Below the pieces are notes generated by a model. That model saw nothing but the letters and a program-made list of their open reading frames with translations, was not told the origin of the DNA and did no database searches. Shown here piece after piece: positions 1 through 8,935 of a stretch of 64,000 nucleotides of DNA. The DNA comes from Candidatus Fukatsuia endosymbiont of Tuberolachnus salignus. Lineage in GTDB: Bacteria; Pseudomonadota; Gammaproteobacteria; Enterobacterales; Enterobacteriaceae. The stretch is from the NCBI RefSeq assembly GCF_964030845.1, contig NZ_OZ034983.1, forward strand, positions 2,356,001-2,420,000. The letters are read 5' to 3'. The stretch's first letter is position 1. Each line of letters opens with the position of its first letter. The translations under genes and the position numbers were made by a program.

Positions 1-729
1 TAGAAAGAAGGCGTTTTCTCTATTGATTTGATAGCCCTGTGTTGCAGCATAGGTGGTAAGAAATTCAGGGGAAAAATGATGAATCGCTTTGTTTTCCTCC
101 AAAGAAGGGCGGCCCCCTGCTTGTCCAGCAATCTGTGGATCAGTCATGTCTTGAATATGCTTAAATCTATCAGGATTATTGACATCCATTGACAGGTTTT
201 TGTGCTGTTCAGCCCACACCGGAATGACTCCCTTGCTGGCCAACTCAAAAACCAGTTGTTGTCGCAGTTCACCCGACATATTAAAGCTTTTCCATAGCGC
301 ATTAATTTTCCCTGTATCTTCCTCGAGATGCTGTGGCCGCAGTGGGTACAGCCTTTGCAGCATTTGTAATGCTTGCTTCTTGCCTTCTTCAAGGGAGCCA
401 AACTTTTCTTGCACTCGCTGTGTCCAGGATTTTTCTGGTTCCACAACAGATGGGGCTTGTACTTGCCGTGCAGTGGTATGTTTAGACGATCTCGCCCATC
501 GTGGAATTTTGCCGTCATGTTGCTCCAGATGAATAATTAGCAAATCATATTTGCTGATTTTGTCTTCCAATGGAAAAGTAAACTGCTTCAGGAAGGCCTC
601 TGCTGCTCTATCCCCTGCGGTATGAGCAGGGAAATTTAATGAATCCACTCTTCTGAGTCGTTTAACCAGTTCGATCCATTTTTGCGATGAAATACCTATC
701 TGGCTAGGGTGGCGTGTATAAGGGGGCAT
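1..729 (-). CDS. Hypothetical protein, N-terminal part (runs off the left edge)
   Basis: An open frame runs from an ATG at 729-727 leftward to base 1 with no stop, giving 243 codons of a longer gene. The start is supported by an AGGA ribosome-binding site about 7 nt upstream. The protein begins MPPYTRHPSQIGISS. It is hydrophilic, with a charged helical stretch near residues 100-150 (QEKFGSLEEGKKQALQML) and no signal peptide or membrane segment. I do not recognise the family. Because it sits next to secreted toxins and proteases it could be an effector or the start of another large toxin, but that is a guess. It is divergent from the isonitrile cluster, and an inverted repeat lies 40 bp upstream of its start. 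Confidence 0.7.
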   Translation of the reverse strand, partial: MPPYTRHPSQIGISSQKWIELVKRLRRVDSLNFPAHTAGDRAAEAFLKQFTFPLEDKISKYDLLIIHLEQHDGKIPRWARSSKHTTARQVQAPSVVEPEKSWTQRVQEKFGSLEEGKKQALQMLQRLYPLRPQHLEEDTGKINALWKSFNMSGELRQQLVFELASKGVIPVWAEQHKNLSMDVNNPDRFKHIQDMTDPQIAGQAGGRPSLEENKAIHHFSPEFLTTYAATQGYQINRENAFFL

Positions 730-1106
730 GATTATTTCCTGAAAGTTAATATGGTGTCAGAATAATGAGTATAAATTAAAGTGTATTTATACAAATAAGT
801 TGCAGAGTTGTTGCATGAAGTTTGTCTAATAAAAAAATGGAGTCTTCTTTTAATATAAACAACCAGTAAAAATTATAAATATAATAATGATTATATTTTA
901 TTTTTTCTTCTTAATTGCATGAATGCTGGATTATCAAGATAAATTTGTCACTTATAGTGAAAATCCCCTGTTAAAAAATGATGATTGTGTTTTTTTGTTC
1001 GTCTAATAAATTTAATGGTTTTTATCTGGAATGATTAGTTTATACAATATCAGCCATAAAAATATAACCAGCAACAATAATTGTGATGTTGCTGAAGAAG
1101 GATGTC
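730..1106. other. AT-rich divergent intergenic region
   Basis: About 380 bp of very AT-rich sequence lies between the leftward partial gene and the rightward methyltransferase. It presumably holds divergent promoters. A TATACAAT at 1041-1048 could be a -10 element for the rightward cluster, but I see no convincing -35. An inverted repeat is listed separately. No coding sequence is supported here. Confidence 0.5.
769..792. promoter_or_regulatory. Inverted repeat, possible operator
   Basis: GTATAAAT at 769-776 and ATTTATAC at 785-792 are perfect inverted 8-mers separated by 8 nt. They lie 40 bp upstream of the leftward gene's ATG, a position suited to an operator. In sequence this AT-rich, such a repeat can also arise by chance. 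Confidence 0.3.
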
Positions 1107-2156
1107 ATGATGAAGCAAACTATTTGCCAACCTAAGTGTGATGACAAAATAATATTAGATATTACGATGGGTATGTATGCGTATCCTACTGTACTGGTTG
1201 CGCACCGATTAGGTATTTTTAAATATATTTCTGAGGAGAGTAAAACCTTAAAAGAAATTTGCAACCGTTTTACTCTTGCCGCTCGACCGGCCGATGCGAT
1301 CTTATCTGTCATACGAGCATTGGGATTAATAGAATACACAGAAAAGGGTTATTCACTCACCCGGGTGTCGAAAGAATATTTGTTAGAGGAACGTTTATCG
1401 GAGATTAATCCCAACTATTTTGGTTATTTCTGGGATTTAATGTATGAAAACAGTGAAAATTTTTCCCTAACAAATCTTCGAGCGGCCATTACAAACAATC
1501 AGCCTCAGGTATACAATCAAGATGAGTTATTTACATCACATTTACAGCAACCTGAAAAAGCAAAACTTTTTACTGATGCTATGCATGCGTTAAGTATGGG
1601 GGCTGCCAGTATATGGCCGGATAAACTGAAATTATCCACTTATAACACAATGTTGGACATTGGCGGGGGGTCTGGTGCTCACACTCTGGGTGTGGTGACA
1701 CGCTGGCCACATATTCACGGTATTATTTATGATTTTTCTGAAATATGTGAATTAGCGAGTAAATTCGTGAAGGATTATGATTTAGAAAAGAAGATAACAA
1801 CTCGTTCGGGCAATATGTGGGACGAAAACGCTTCCTTTCCAGAAGCTGATATCCATTTTTATTCTAATATTTTCCACGATTGGCCATAAGAGAAAAATAA
1901 ATTCCTAGCAAAAAAAAGTTTTAAAGATTTATCCCCAGGGGGAATGATAATTTTACATGAACTTTTGTATCATGATGATGGCTCGGGTCCATTAGCTGCT
2001 GCAGCATACAGTGTAATCATGCTAGGTTGGACAGAGGGAAAACAATATTCAGGTGCAGAAATAACCAGGTTGCTCGGTGATGTTGGTTTCCGTGAAATAA
2101 AAATAACACCCGCTTTAGGTTATTACAGTGTGATAACCGGTATTAAACCAAAATAA
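1107..2156 (+). pseudogene. SAM-dependent O-methyltransferase, interrupted by one in-frame stop
   Basis: This is a class I SAM-dependent O-methyltransferase of the caffeate/acetylserotonin OMT type (Methyltransf_2 family). A dimerisation/winged-helix N-terminus (residues ~10-100) is followed by the SAM loop LDIGGGSGAHT (~188-198), the acidic FPEADIHFYSNIFHDW motif and MIILHELLYHDD. The start at 1107 has AAGGA just upstream. TAA at 1887-1889 follows HDWP. The same frame then continues (EKNKFLAKKSFKDLSPGG) to 2156 with no shift, so one nonsense codon splits a 349-residue protein, the normal family length. The 259-residue upstream fragment keeps the SAM loop but lacks the C-terminal catalytic end. 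It is first in line before the isonitrile genes and probably once methylated the hydroxyl of their product. The substrate is inferred from context only. Confidence 0.8.
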
Positions 2157-2275
2157 TAAATACGTTGATACTTTGCTATCTTGTTAAGCAACTGTGCTAA
2201 CAATTGTTATTTGCTATTATTTTTGTACGTAATTTCACCATCATTATAATAATAAAAATTTTAAAGGAATGAATC

Positions 2276-3277
2276 GTGGGTAATATTCACATCGAAAAGT
2301 TGGCGTTAAAAATTCTACAAGAAATTTTGTTATATCGTCGACGTTTTCCTGAACCTGAGGCACAGATAGAGGATGAAGAAAAATTAATCATTGACGTTCA
2401 GCTTCCAAGGATCTGTGAGTTTATTAAAAATGATCAGCGTATTGAATTTATTTTACCTGCATTTCCGGTTAAATCACCTAATATCAATAAAGTCATCGGT
2501 AAATTACCGGATATGGCCGAAAAAATATCACTGATTTTTCTTGATTCATTATGTAAACGCATTCAACTTTATTATTCGCCTGGCGCCCATATTATTATCT
2601 GTGCGGACGGGCATGTATTTGGTGATGTGATACGGGTGACTGATGAAGTGATCCACAATTATCAGTGTGGAATGAGAAATTTATTGCATGAGCTAGGAAT
2701 AACACATTTAAGCCTGTTTAACCTAGGGAATATCGAAGAGCTGGCGGGGCATGCCAACGATTATGATCGATTGCGCAGTCTATTGGTTGATAGCTACGTC
2801 GAACCAGAAGAGAAGATTAAGGCACGTCTGATGCAGGATGCACAAGGCTTACAGTTATATCGTGCTGTTACCCGTTTTTTATTTGAAGACAATCAATCAT
2901 CCGTTTACAACGGTTCCAATGCGGCTTTACAGAAGGATGCCAAACGGCGAGCCTGTAACCTGATCCAGCGTAGCTTAGCCTGGGGGAACCTACTGGCTCA
3001 GCATTTTCCTATGGCGATCCGCCTTTCTATTCATCCTCAACCTGCAGATAGCCTGAAGATTGGGATCCACATGATAGCCACTAAAGATAACTGGCTGACA
3101 CCCTGGCATGGTGTAGCAGTAAATATCAACGGCCAGTTTGTGCTGATGAAACGTAAAAAAGCCGAAGAACTGAACGGCACACTGGTGATGATTCGGGGTA
3201 CACCGAGCCATTATCTGATTATAAATTCTGCTATGGCGTCAGTTACTCCCGATAAAGGAGTGGGATATTACACATGA
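2276..3277 (+). CDS. isnA: Isonitrile synthase, PvcA/IsnA (DIT1_PvcA family)
   Basis: 333 residues, full length for the DIT1/PvcA family. These enzymes convert the alpha-amino group of tyrosine or tryptophan to an isonitrile, using ribulose 5-phosphate as the carbon donor. The family core IIICADGHVFGD appears near residues 107-118. A basic helical N-terminus precedes it, and the C-terminal TPWHGVAVNINGQFVLMKR block is also typical. The start is GTG at 2276 with AAAGGA about 8-10 nt upstream; the nearby ATG opens only a four-codon frame. The gene lies 119 bp after the broken methyltransferase and about 95 bp before isnB, so the three probably form one transcript. The amino-acid substrate cannot be read from the sequence. 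The protein is expected to be cytoplasmic. Confidence 0.88.
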   Translation: MGNIHIEKLALKILQEILLYRRRFPEPEAQIEDEEKLIIDVQLPRICEFIKNDQRIEFILPAFPVKSPNINKVIGKLPDMAEKISLIFLDSLCKRIQLYYSPGAHIIICADGHVFGDVIRVTDEVIHNYQCGMRNLLHELGITHLSLFNLGNIEELAGHANDYDRLRSLLVDSYVEPEEKIKARLMQDAQGLQLYRAVTRFLFEDNQSSVYNGSNAALQKDAKRRACNLIQRSLAWGNLLAQHFPMAIRLSIHPQPADSLKIGIHMIATKDNWLTPWHGVAVNINGQFVLMKRKKAEELNGTLVMIRGTPSHYLIINSAMASVTPDKGVGYYT

Positions 3278-3372
3278 GTCATGTGTAAAACCTATCGTTT
3301 TTTTATTGCCACTCTTTTTACAAACAAAAGTGGTGGCCTTGTGAGTGGGCATAATTTTTACCAGGAATGTTA

Positions 3373-4236
3373 ATGATGGAAAATAAATCAGGATCACTGG
3401 ATTTAAATTGCAAAAGGGTAAAAAACCAACCTTTTGGTGTAGTATTACATCCACAGAATGACGGGCAAAAGGTCATGACGCTCTCCGTCAACAGATTACG
3501 CACCCTGGCACGTAGTCATCACTTGGTGGTACTGCGTGGTTTTACTTCGGATTTCGCCGACGCGGAAGTATTAGCCGAGTATGCCAAGATGTGGGGTGAG
3601 ATTATGATGTGGCCGTTTGGCGCAGTACTGAACGTAATAGAGGATCAGCACGCGACAGATCATATTTTTGATAATAGCTATGTCCCATTACACTGGGACG
3701 GGATGTACAAATCGACTATTCCTGAATTTCAGTTGTTTCACTGCGCCGCCGCTCCTGCGGCTAACGAAGGAGGACGCACTACTTTTGTTGATACCAGCTT
3801 AATGATTGCTAATGCCAGTGAGCAGGTATTGGCACAATGGAAGGCGGTATCTGTCACTTACCGAATTGCACAGGTCGTGAATTACGGTGGTACATTATGT
3901 TCGCCTCTATTGGTTAAGCACCCCACCGGGAAGGGTATGATTATGCGTTACAATGAACCTCCGGTTGAAGGGAAAAAATTTCTCAATCAGCACACACTGG
4001 AATATCATGGAATAGCGCCAGAGCAACAAGCAGAATTCCGCCGGGTATTACATAAAAGTTTGTACGATGTGCGCCACTTCTATGCGCATCACTGGCAAAA
4101 GGGAGACGTCGTGATCGCTGATAATTTTTCGTTATTACATGGACGTGAAGGCTTCACTCACTGCTCTACGCGCCATTTGCAACGTGTACATATTCAATCC
4201 AGCCCTCCGTGCATCAACCAGGCCCTGAAATTGTAA
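3373..4236 (+). CDS. isnB: Fe(II)/2-oxoglutarate oxygenase, PvcB/IsnB (TauD family)
   Basis: 287 residues from ATG 3373. AGGA at 3363-3366 is spaced for the ATGs at 3373/3376 and too close to the one at 3367. This is a TauD/TfdA-family non-haem iron oxygenase. The iron triad is visible: H107 and D109 in PLHWDG, and H256 in SLLHGREGF. In PvcB/IsnB enzymes this reaction follows the isonitrile synthase and decarboxylates and desaturates the intermediate to a vinyl isonitrile. Placement directly after isnA supports that role over a taurine dioxygenase role. The coding sequence looks intact. A rhabduscin-type glycosyltransferase is not present nearby, so the final product here is unknown. Confidence 0.88.
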   Translation: MMENKSGSLDLNCKRVKNQPFGVVLHPQNDGQKVMTLSVNRLRTLARSHHLVVLRGFTSDFADAEVLAEYAKMWGEIMMWPFGAVLNVIEDQHATDHIFDNSYVPLHWDGMYKSTIPEFQLFHCAAAPAANEGGRTTFVDTSLMIANASEQVLAQWKAVSVTYRIAQVVNYGGTLCSPLLVKHPTGKGMIMRYNEPPVEGKKFLNQHTLEYHGIAPEQQAEFRRVLHKSLYDVRHFYAHHWQKGDVVIADNFSLLHGREGFTHCSTRHLQRVHIQSSPPCINQALKL

Positions 4237-4589
4237 GAACCCTATTCGAAATCTTTTTCATAACCTACTATAGCAGAACGCTTCTATTCTAATTATAGCA
4301 TAAAGATGAATCGTGTCGTATATTTATACTGAATAGTATTCAGTATGTAATCAAAATTAAACCGTACCGCTATACGTAGTGTGAATGGATACATGACGTG
4401 AAATATTACATAATCAATTCACGAAAAATAAAATAGTTATTCCATTAAATCATCTTTATATTTTAAAAGTATTTAACTTATCGATGAAATAATGAAAAAT
4501 AATGTTAAACAATGATTACTATGATGCATTCCAAAAAAAATAAATTTATATTAATTATAAATTTAAGATGAAAAGGGAGTGAAGTCATT
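4237..4589. other. Non-coding AT-rich gap with a repeat end and a palindrome
   Basis: No gene is supported. GAACCCTATTCGAAATCTTT at 4237-4256 begins immediately after the isnB stop. It closely matches the end of the MITE-like element at 33456, where the end also abuts a stop codon. No partner end is visible, so it is either a solo remnant or a chance match. The rest is strongly AT-rich and probably contains the promoter of the first metalloprotease. Confidence 0.5.
4326..4346. promoter_or_regulatory. Perfect 21-bp palindrome (operator or hairpin)
   Basis: ATACTGAATA at 4326-4335 and TATTCAGTAT at 4337-4346 are perfect inverted 10-mers around a single G. The near-zero spacer suits a homodimeric regulator site better than an RNA hairpin. 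It lies 90 bp after isnB and about 245 bp before the metalloprotease start, so it could serve either. Confidence 0.4.
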
Positions 4590-7034
4590 ATGAGTCATGT
4601 TCATTCTGTATCAAAAGAAATACAAGATGGCCGAAAATGGAAATCAGGTTCATCACCAGAGCGAGGGGATCCCTCCGATAGACAGGGTGAACTCACACTC
4701 ACATTCAAATATCTGACGCCAAATTATCAAGGTAGAGCACACTACGATGGCGATCAATATTATACTAATTTGACCACTTTCACAGATCAACAACGAGAAA
4801 TGACCCAATCTGTTCTTAATGAGATTGCAGATCTAACGGGTTTAGAGTTTCGCATGGTTGAAAGTGCTCAACCGAGCAATTTAACCTTTGGTAATTTCCT
4901 CTCTCCAGGTAACCCTATAAAAGGGTATGCTTTCTATCCCAACCCTCCCAATCCCAGTCCAGTGTGGATAAATTCTGAAAATCTGAGTAATTTTAAAAAG
5001 ACGATTATTCATGAAATAGGGCATGCTCTTGGGCTGAAGCACACTAATAGTCTTGCTAATCCTAATAGTGTGATGTCGTATGACTTTTCTGTAGACGAAT
5101 TACAGCTTGCTGATATTGTCGCTTTGCGGGCTTTGTATGGTCATGACACCGATCCGCGGGCAGCAGAACGAATACAAAAGCGGCTACAGGCACGGGATCA
5201 GCAGAATCAACAGAGGCAGGAAGAAGAGCAAAAACGGCTGGAAGTGCAACGGACAGAGGAAATTAAACGGGAGCAGAGAGCACAGGAAGTACGGAAAGCA
5301 CGAGAGCTCGAATGGCGAGAGCATCACCGGAAATTGCGGGAACAGCAAGACCTTGCCATGGAAATACGCCGACAAGCGTCGCATAAAAGAGAAGAGCTTG
5401 TAAAAAAGAAGGCGCAAACAGATGAAGAAGAACGGGCACAGAGACGGGCACGGGCAATCGCAGAGGTAGAGGCACAGAACAGGAAACAAGCACTGGAAAA
5501 TGCACGAATAGAACGGGAACATAACGAGCGATGGGCAGAGGAATTGAAACGACGTGAACGGGAAAAACAGGAATATGAGGAAAAATTGGCAAGTATAAAG
5601 CAGCAGCAGGAACAGCGAAGACAGCAACATGAAGAGCAATCTGCAAGAAGAGAAGCAACTCTGCAAAGAGAACGGCAAAGCGAAGGGTTAAGAAGAGAAG
5701 AAATCGCACAGCAGGAGGCACAAGCATACAATGAACGGGTACAGAGACGCTCACAAGAAAGAGCAGAGAGAGAGGAGAAAGACAGAAGACTGGAACACAG
5801 GAAACAAGTTGAGGAACAGGCCCGAGTAGAACGGGAAGATAATGAACGATGGGCAGAGGAACTGAAACGACGGGAATGGGAAAAACAGGAATATGAGAAA
5901 GAATTGGCACGTATCAAGGAGCAGAATGAACAGATAAGACAGCAACATGAGGAGCGATCTGCAAGAAGAGAGGAAACATGGCAAAGGGCACGCTTAGGAG
6001 ATGAGGTAAGAGAAGTACAGTCTGAGAAACGACGTATAAGAGTCGTGAATCGACAGGATGAGGTACAAGAAGTACAGCCTGAGAAACGACGTATAAGAGT
6101 CATGAATCAGGCACGGGTAAAACCAGAAAATTATCAGAAAAAATTTACCTTATTGGGGATAGAAGATGCCGAATTTTCTTCTATTTCTATTGATGAAACA
6201 CGTGGCGTTATCCGTGTTGATGTGATTGCCGCAACGGCACATGATTATTTCAGTAATCAGACTTATGCCAGCATTCAGGTTAAAGATAAAGAGGGAAGGA
6301 TTGTTTTTTACAAAGAAATAAAAGGCACTGATGCTGAACTTTCACGTGTTGATACCCATTTTCGTGAGGGCTATCAATTGGAAATTTATCACGCTGAAGC
6401 AGAAACCCGTTTAGCGTCATCCTCTGACATGAAAGGTATCTCCGTTTCAACTTCGAAAACAAATAATTTTACTATGACAGCGACGGGTTTGGAAAGGATC
6501 CTACCTTCACATCAATTTACTTTCCTAGACAGAAGTAATTGGAAATTTGCTTCCCTTTCTGTGGATGCAACTAAGGAAATCATGAATATTGATGTCAGCA
6601 AACCATTACTTGATGACTATTTCAGGGATCATCTTTACGCCAGTATTCAGATTAAAAATACACAGGGTGAAGTTATTTTTAATAAAGAAATAAAAGGCAT
6701 TGATAGAGAAGTTTCGCGTGCTGAGATCCCTTTCGCTCAAGGGTATCAATTAGAAATATACCACGCAGAAGCAGAAAACCGTTTAAAAATATTTTCTGAT
6801 AATAACGTGATTGGCGTTAATTCAAGAACCAGTACGTTTATCATGACATCCACCGGTTTAGAAAAGCAGACGTTTTCACTTCAGCCAGAACAGCACAATA
6901 CAACAGCAAAGATGGCTCAGGTGATGTCTACCTTTCCCTCTTCACGTTCACATGCTGTTTCGGTGCAACCGGGTAATACAGCCTACGAGAAATACAATCA
7001 ACGTATTATAGCGAGAGCAAGCCGGTTATCATGA
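4590..7034 (+). CDS. M10-like metalloprotease with coiled coil and two enhancin-type mucin-binding modules
   Basis: 814 residues; ATG 4590 follows a GGGAGTGA ribosome-binding site. Residues ~30-190 form a matrixin/serralysin-like zinc protease: HEIGHALGLKH begins at H141 (zinc ligands H141, H145, H151; catalytic E142) and is followed by the Met-turn SVMSY. Residues ~195-500 are an extremely charged Arg/Glu/Gln coiled coil with an internal ~106-residue duplication and a 19-residue tandem repeat. Two similar modules follow (~510-640 and ~640-765), each with FxLxG...F...SID, YASIQVK and GYQLEIYHAEAE motifs. They match the mucin/carbohydrate-binding module of enhancins. No signal peptide is seen, and the nonapeptide repeats of true serralysins are absent. 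Inferred role: a secreted protease aimed at mucin or peritrophic matrix. A paralogue follows directly. Confidence 0.8.
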   Translation: MSHVHSVSKEIQDGRKWKSGSSPERGDPSDRQGELTLTFKYLTPNYQGRAHYDGDQYYTNLTTFTDQQREMTQSVLNEIADLTGLEFRMVESAQPSNLTFGNFLSPGNPIKGYAFYPNPPNPSPVWINSENLSNFKKTIIHEIGHALGLKHTNSLANPNSVMSYDFSVDELQLADIVALRALYGHDTDPRAAERIQKRLQARDQQNQQRQEEEQKRLEVQRTEEIKREQRAQEVRKARELEWREHHRKLREQQDLAMEIRRQASHKREELVKKKAQTDEEERAQRRARAIAEVEAQNRKQALENARIEREHNERWAEELKRREREKQEYEEKLASIKQQQEQRRQQHEEQSARREATLQRERQSEGLRREEIAQQEAQAYNERVQRRSQERAEREEKDRRLEHRKQVEEQARVEREDNERWAEELKRREWEKQEYEKELARIKEQNEQIRQQHEERSARREETWQRARLGDEVREVQSEKRRIRVVNRQDEVQEVQPEKRRIRVMNQARVKPENYQKKFTLLGIEDAEFSSISIDETRGVIRVDVIAATAHDYFSNQTYASIQVKDKEGRIVFYKEIKGTDAELSRVDTHFREGYQLEIYHAEAETRLASSSDMKGISVSTSKTNNFTMTATGLERILPSHQFTFLDRSNWKFASLSVDATKEIMNIDVSKPLLDDYFRDHLYASIQIKNTQGEVIFNKEIKGIDREVSRAEIPFAQGYQLEIYHAEAENRLKIFSDNNVIGVNSRTSTFIMTSTGLEKQTFSLQPEQHNTTAKMAQVMSTFPSSRSHAVSVQPGNTAYEKYNQRIIARASRLS

Positions 7035-7077
7035 TTTTCTGAAAACGAGATATATTCATTTCGCCAAATAAAAATAG

Positions 7078-7103
7078 AGATGTTATAAGAAAATATAACA
7101 TCT
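7078..7103 (+). terminator. Hairpin after the first metalloprotease gene
   Basis: AGATGTTATA at 7078-7087 pairs perfectly with TATAACATCT at 7094-7103 across a 6-nt loop, 44 bp after the stop codon. The stem is AT-rich and followed only by a short TTAT, so it would be a weak intrinsic terminator. Confidence 0.45.
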
Positions 7104-7240
7104 TATCAGTATTAATTCTGAGTCTCTCTAAAAAATATTATTTTAATAAAAATTTATTCTGTCTGTTTATTATTTTTATATAAAAATTTTTTGTAAATAA
7201 ATATAAATAGAAAGCGAAAAAAATGAATGGAATATATATT

Positions 7241-8935
7241 ATGAGCGAGATTGGCGCATTAGCAAAGAGTCTAGAGCACACACAAAAATGGGATAAAAAT
7301 CCTTATAAAGAGCGGGTGCTCACTTATCGATTTTTTAAGCCAAAATATAACGGAAAAACTACTGAAGGCCATACCAATTTAACCACGTATACCGACGAAC
7401 AAAAAAGGATCGCAAAGTCTGTTCTTGATGAAATTGCGCAAAAAACCGGTCTAGAATTCCGTATAGCACAAGATGATGAAGCAGGCAATCTGGTTTTTGC
7501 TAATTACGATAGCAAGGGTTCGTTTGCTCCCGGTGGTTATGCTGATTACCCCCCGCAGTCTGGGACTAGCCAAATTTGGACGAATTTTGATGACATGTAC
7601 AGATTCAATCGACTCATTCGCCATGAGATAGGACATGCGCTTGGGTTGCTCCATGCCCCGGACACCTCGGATCCCAACAGTGTGATGTCTTATAACCATG
7701 TTGTCGAAGAATTACAACCTGCTGACATTTTAGCATTACAGAATCTGTATGGCCGTGACACAAATGATAACACAGATGATAAACGTAGATTGAAGCGTGG
7801 TACACACATCAGGCGCTGCGGTACAGAGAGGTTTATACCGCCGGAAAACTATCAGAAAAAACTCACATTACGTGGGGCTGATGATCAAGAATTCGCTTCT
7901 TTTTCTATTGATAAAGAAAATAGCATGTTACGTTTGCACCTTAATAAAAAATTCAAACATGGTTCTTATTATACAATCATCTCTATTGCAAATAGAAAAG
8001 GCGCGATTGTTTTTCAGAAAAATATAAAAAAAAATAACAGAAAATATTCACGGTATGAAATACCGTTCAGTGACGGTTATCAGATAAAAATAGTGGAATT
8101 AGCGAAAGAATCAGAGGATCGTCTAAGGATATCAAATGGTGTTACCGGTATGACAGAAGTCCTGGGTGAAGAAACGAATTTTTTGATGACCGCGACGGGT
8201 TTACAAAAGCAGGCAGTAGGTCATGAGATAAAAAATCAAACAAGTGAAGAAAGTCATATTAATGATGTCGCGGAAGGGCTTAAAGGTGGATCTAAGTGGA
8301 ATAAAGAAGCGCATCAAGAGCGTATTATACTCCGTTATCAATATCCTACTCCGCAATATGACGCTACAACATCAAAATATAATTACACGAACTTGACGGG
8401 TTATACCGATGAACAAAAAGAGATCACAAAGTCTGTTCTTGATGAAATTGCAGAAAAAACCGGTCTAGCGTTTTCCCAGGTTGCCAATGATCAAGATGCT
8501 GACCTTAGCTTTATCAATTACAACACTCACGGCGAAGGGGCAAATGCGGGTTTTACTGATTATTTACCTGCTTCGCAAATGAGTACTATTGGGACGGATA
8601 CCTTCAATCATACCAACCGTGAAATTTTTAGAAGCCTAGTCAGTCATCAAATAGGGCACGCTCTGGGGCTAAATCATTCTTCTTTTCATCCCCGTCACGA
8701 TAGTGTTATGTCAAATTCCCTAGATATAGCAAGATTACAACCTGTTGATATATTAGCGCTACAGAAATTATACGGTGTTAATAAACCGGTACCAGAGCCA
8801 AAATTGGGTGTAGAAAGTTTGGTGCAAGAGATGTCTGCTTTTGTTTCTTCACCGGGAGAACGGGTGCCAGCACATCAGGATCAGACGGAGCAATACAATA
8901 AAGCATTTCACTTAACGAAACCGACTCCCTTTTAA
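7241..8935 (+). CDS. Tandem M10-like metalloprotease with a mucin-binding module; second domain lacks the catalytic Glu
   Basis: 564 residues from ATG 7241, chosen because MSEIGALAKSLE aligns with the start of the upstream paralogue; an in-frame ATG at 7223 would add six residues. Domain 1 (~20-175) has HEIGHALGLLH starting at H128 and the Met-turn SVMSY. A mucin-binding-like module follows (~195-325; FASFSID, GYQIKI). Domain 2 (~345-515) repeats the protease fold with HQIGHALGLNH starting at H469 and SVMSN in place of SVMSY. The zinc histidines are kept, but the catalytic Glu is Gln470 (CAA), a change expected to abolish peptide hydrolysis. It may serve as a binding domain. The long charged coiled coil of the first protein is absent. 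No signal peptide is visible. Confidence 0.8.
   Translation: MSEIGALAKSLEHTQKWDKNPYKERVLTYRFFKPKYNGKTTEGHTNLTTYTDEQKRIAKSVLDEIAQKTGLEFRIAQDDEAGNLVFANYDSKGSFAPGGYADYPPQSGTSQIWTNFDDMYRFNRLIRHEIGHALGLLHAPDTSDPNSVMSYNHVVEELQPADILALQNLYGRDTNDNTDDKRRLKRGTHIRRCGTERFIPPENYQKKLTLRGADDQEFASFSIDKENSMLRLHLNKKFKHGSYYTIISIANRKGAIVFQKNIKKNNRKYSRYEIPFSDGYQIKIVELAKESEDRLRISNGVTGMTEVLGEETNFLMTATGLQKQAVGHEIKNQTSEESHINDVAEGLKGGSKWNKEAHQERIILRYQYPTPQYDATTSKYNYTNLTGYTDEQKEITKSVLDEIAEKTGLAFSQVANDQDADLSFINYNTHGEGANAGFTDYLPASQMSTIGTDTFNHTNREIFRSLVSHQIGHALGLNHSSFHPRHDSVMSNSLDIARLQPVDILALQKLYGVNKPVPEPKLGVESLVQEMSAFVSSPGERVPAHQDQTEQYNKAFHLTKPTPF

Noticed and set aside
144..532. Overlapping short frames on both strands near the left edge
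   Set aside because: The real frame is the longer minus-strand one from 729 through base 1, which has a Shine-Dalgarno and stays open to the edge.
5184..6103. Several long open frames on the minus strand opposite the coiled coil
   Set aside because: They are produced by the repetitive Arg/Glu/Gln codon pattern of the sense gene. Their translations are low-complexity Ser/Cys/Leu or Pro/Val runs with no start signals.
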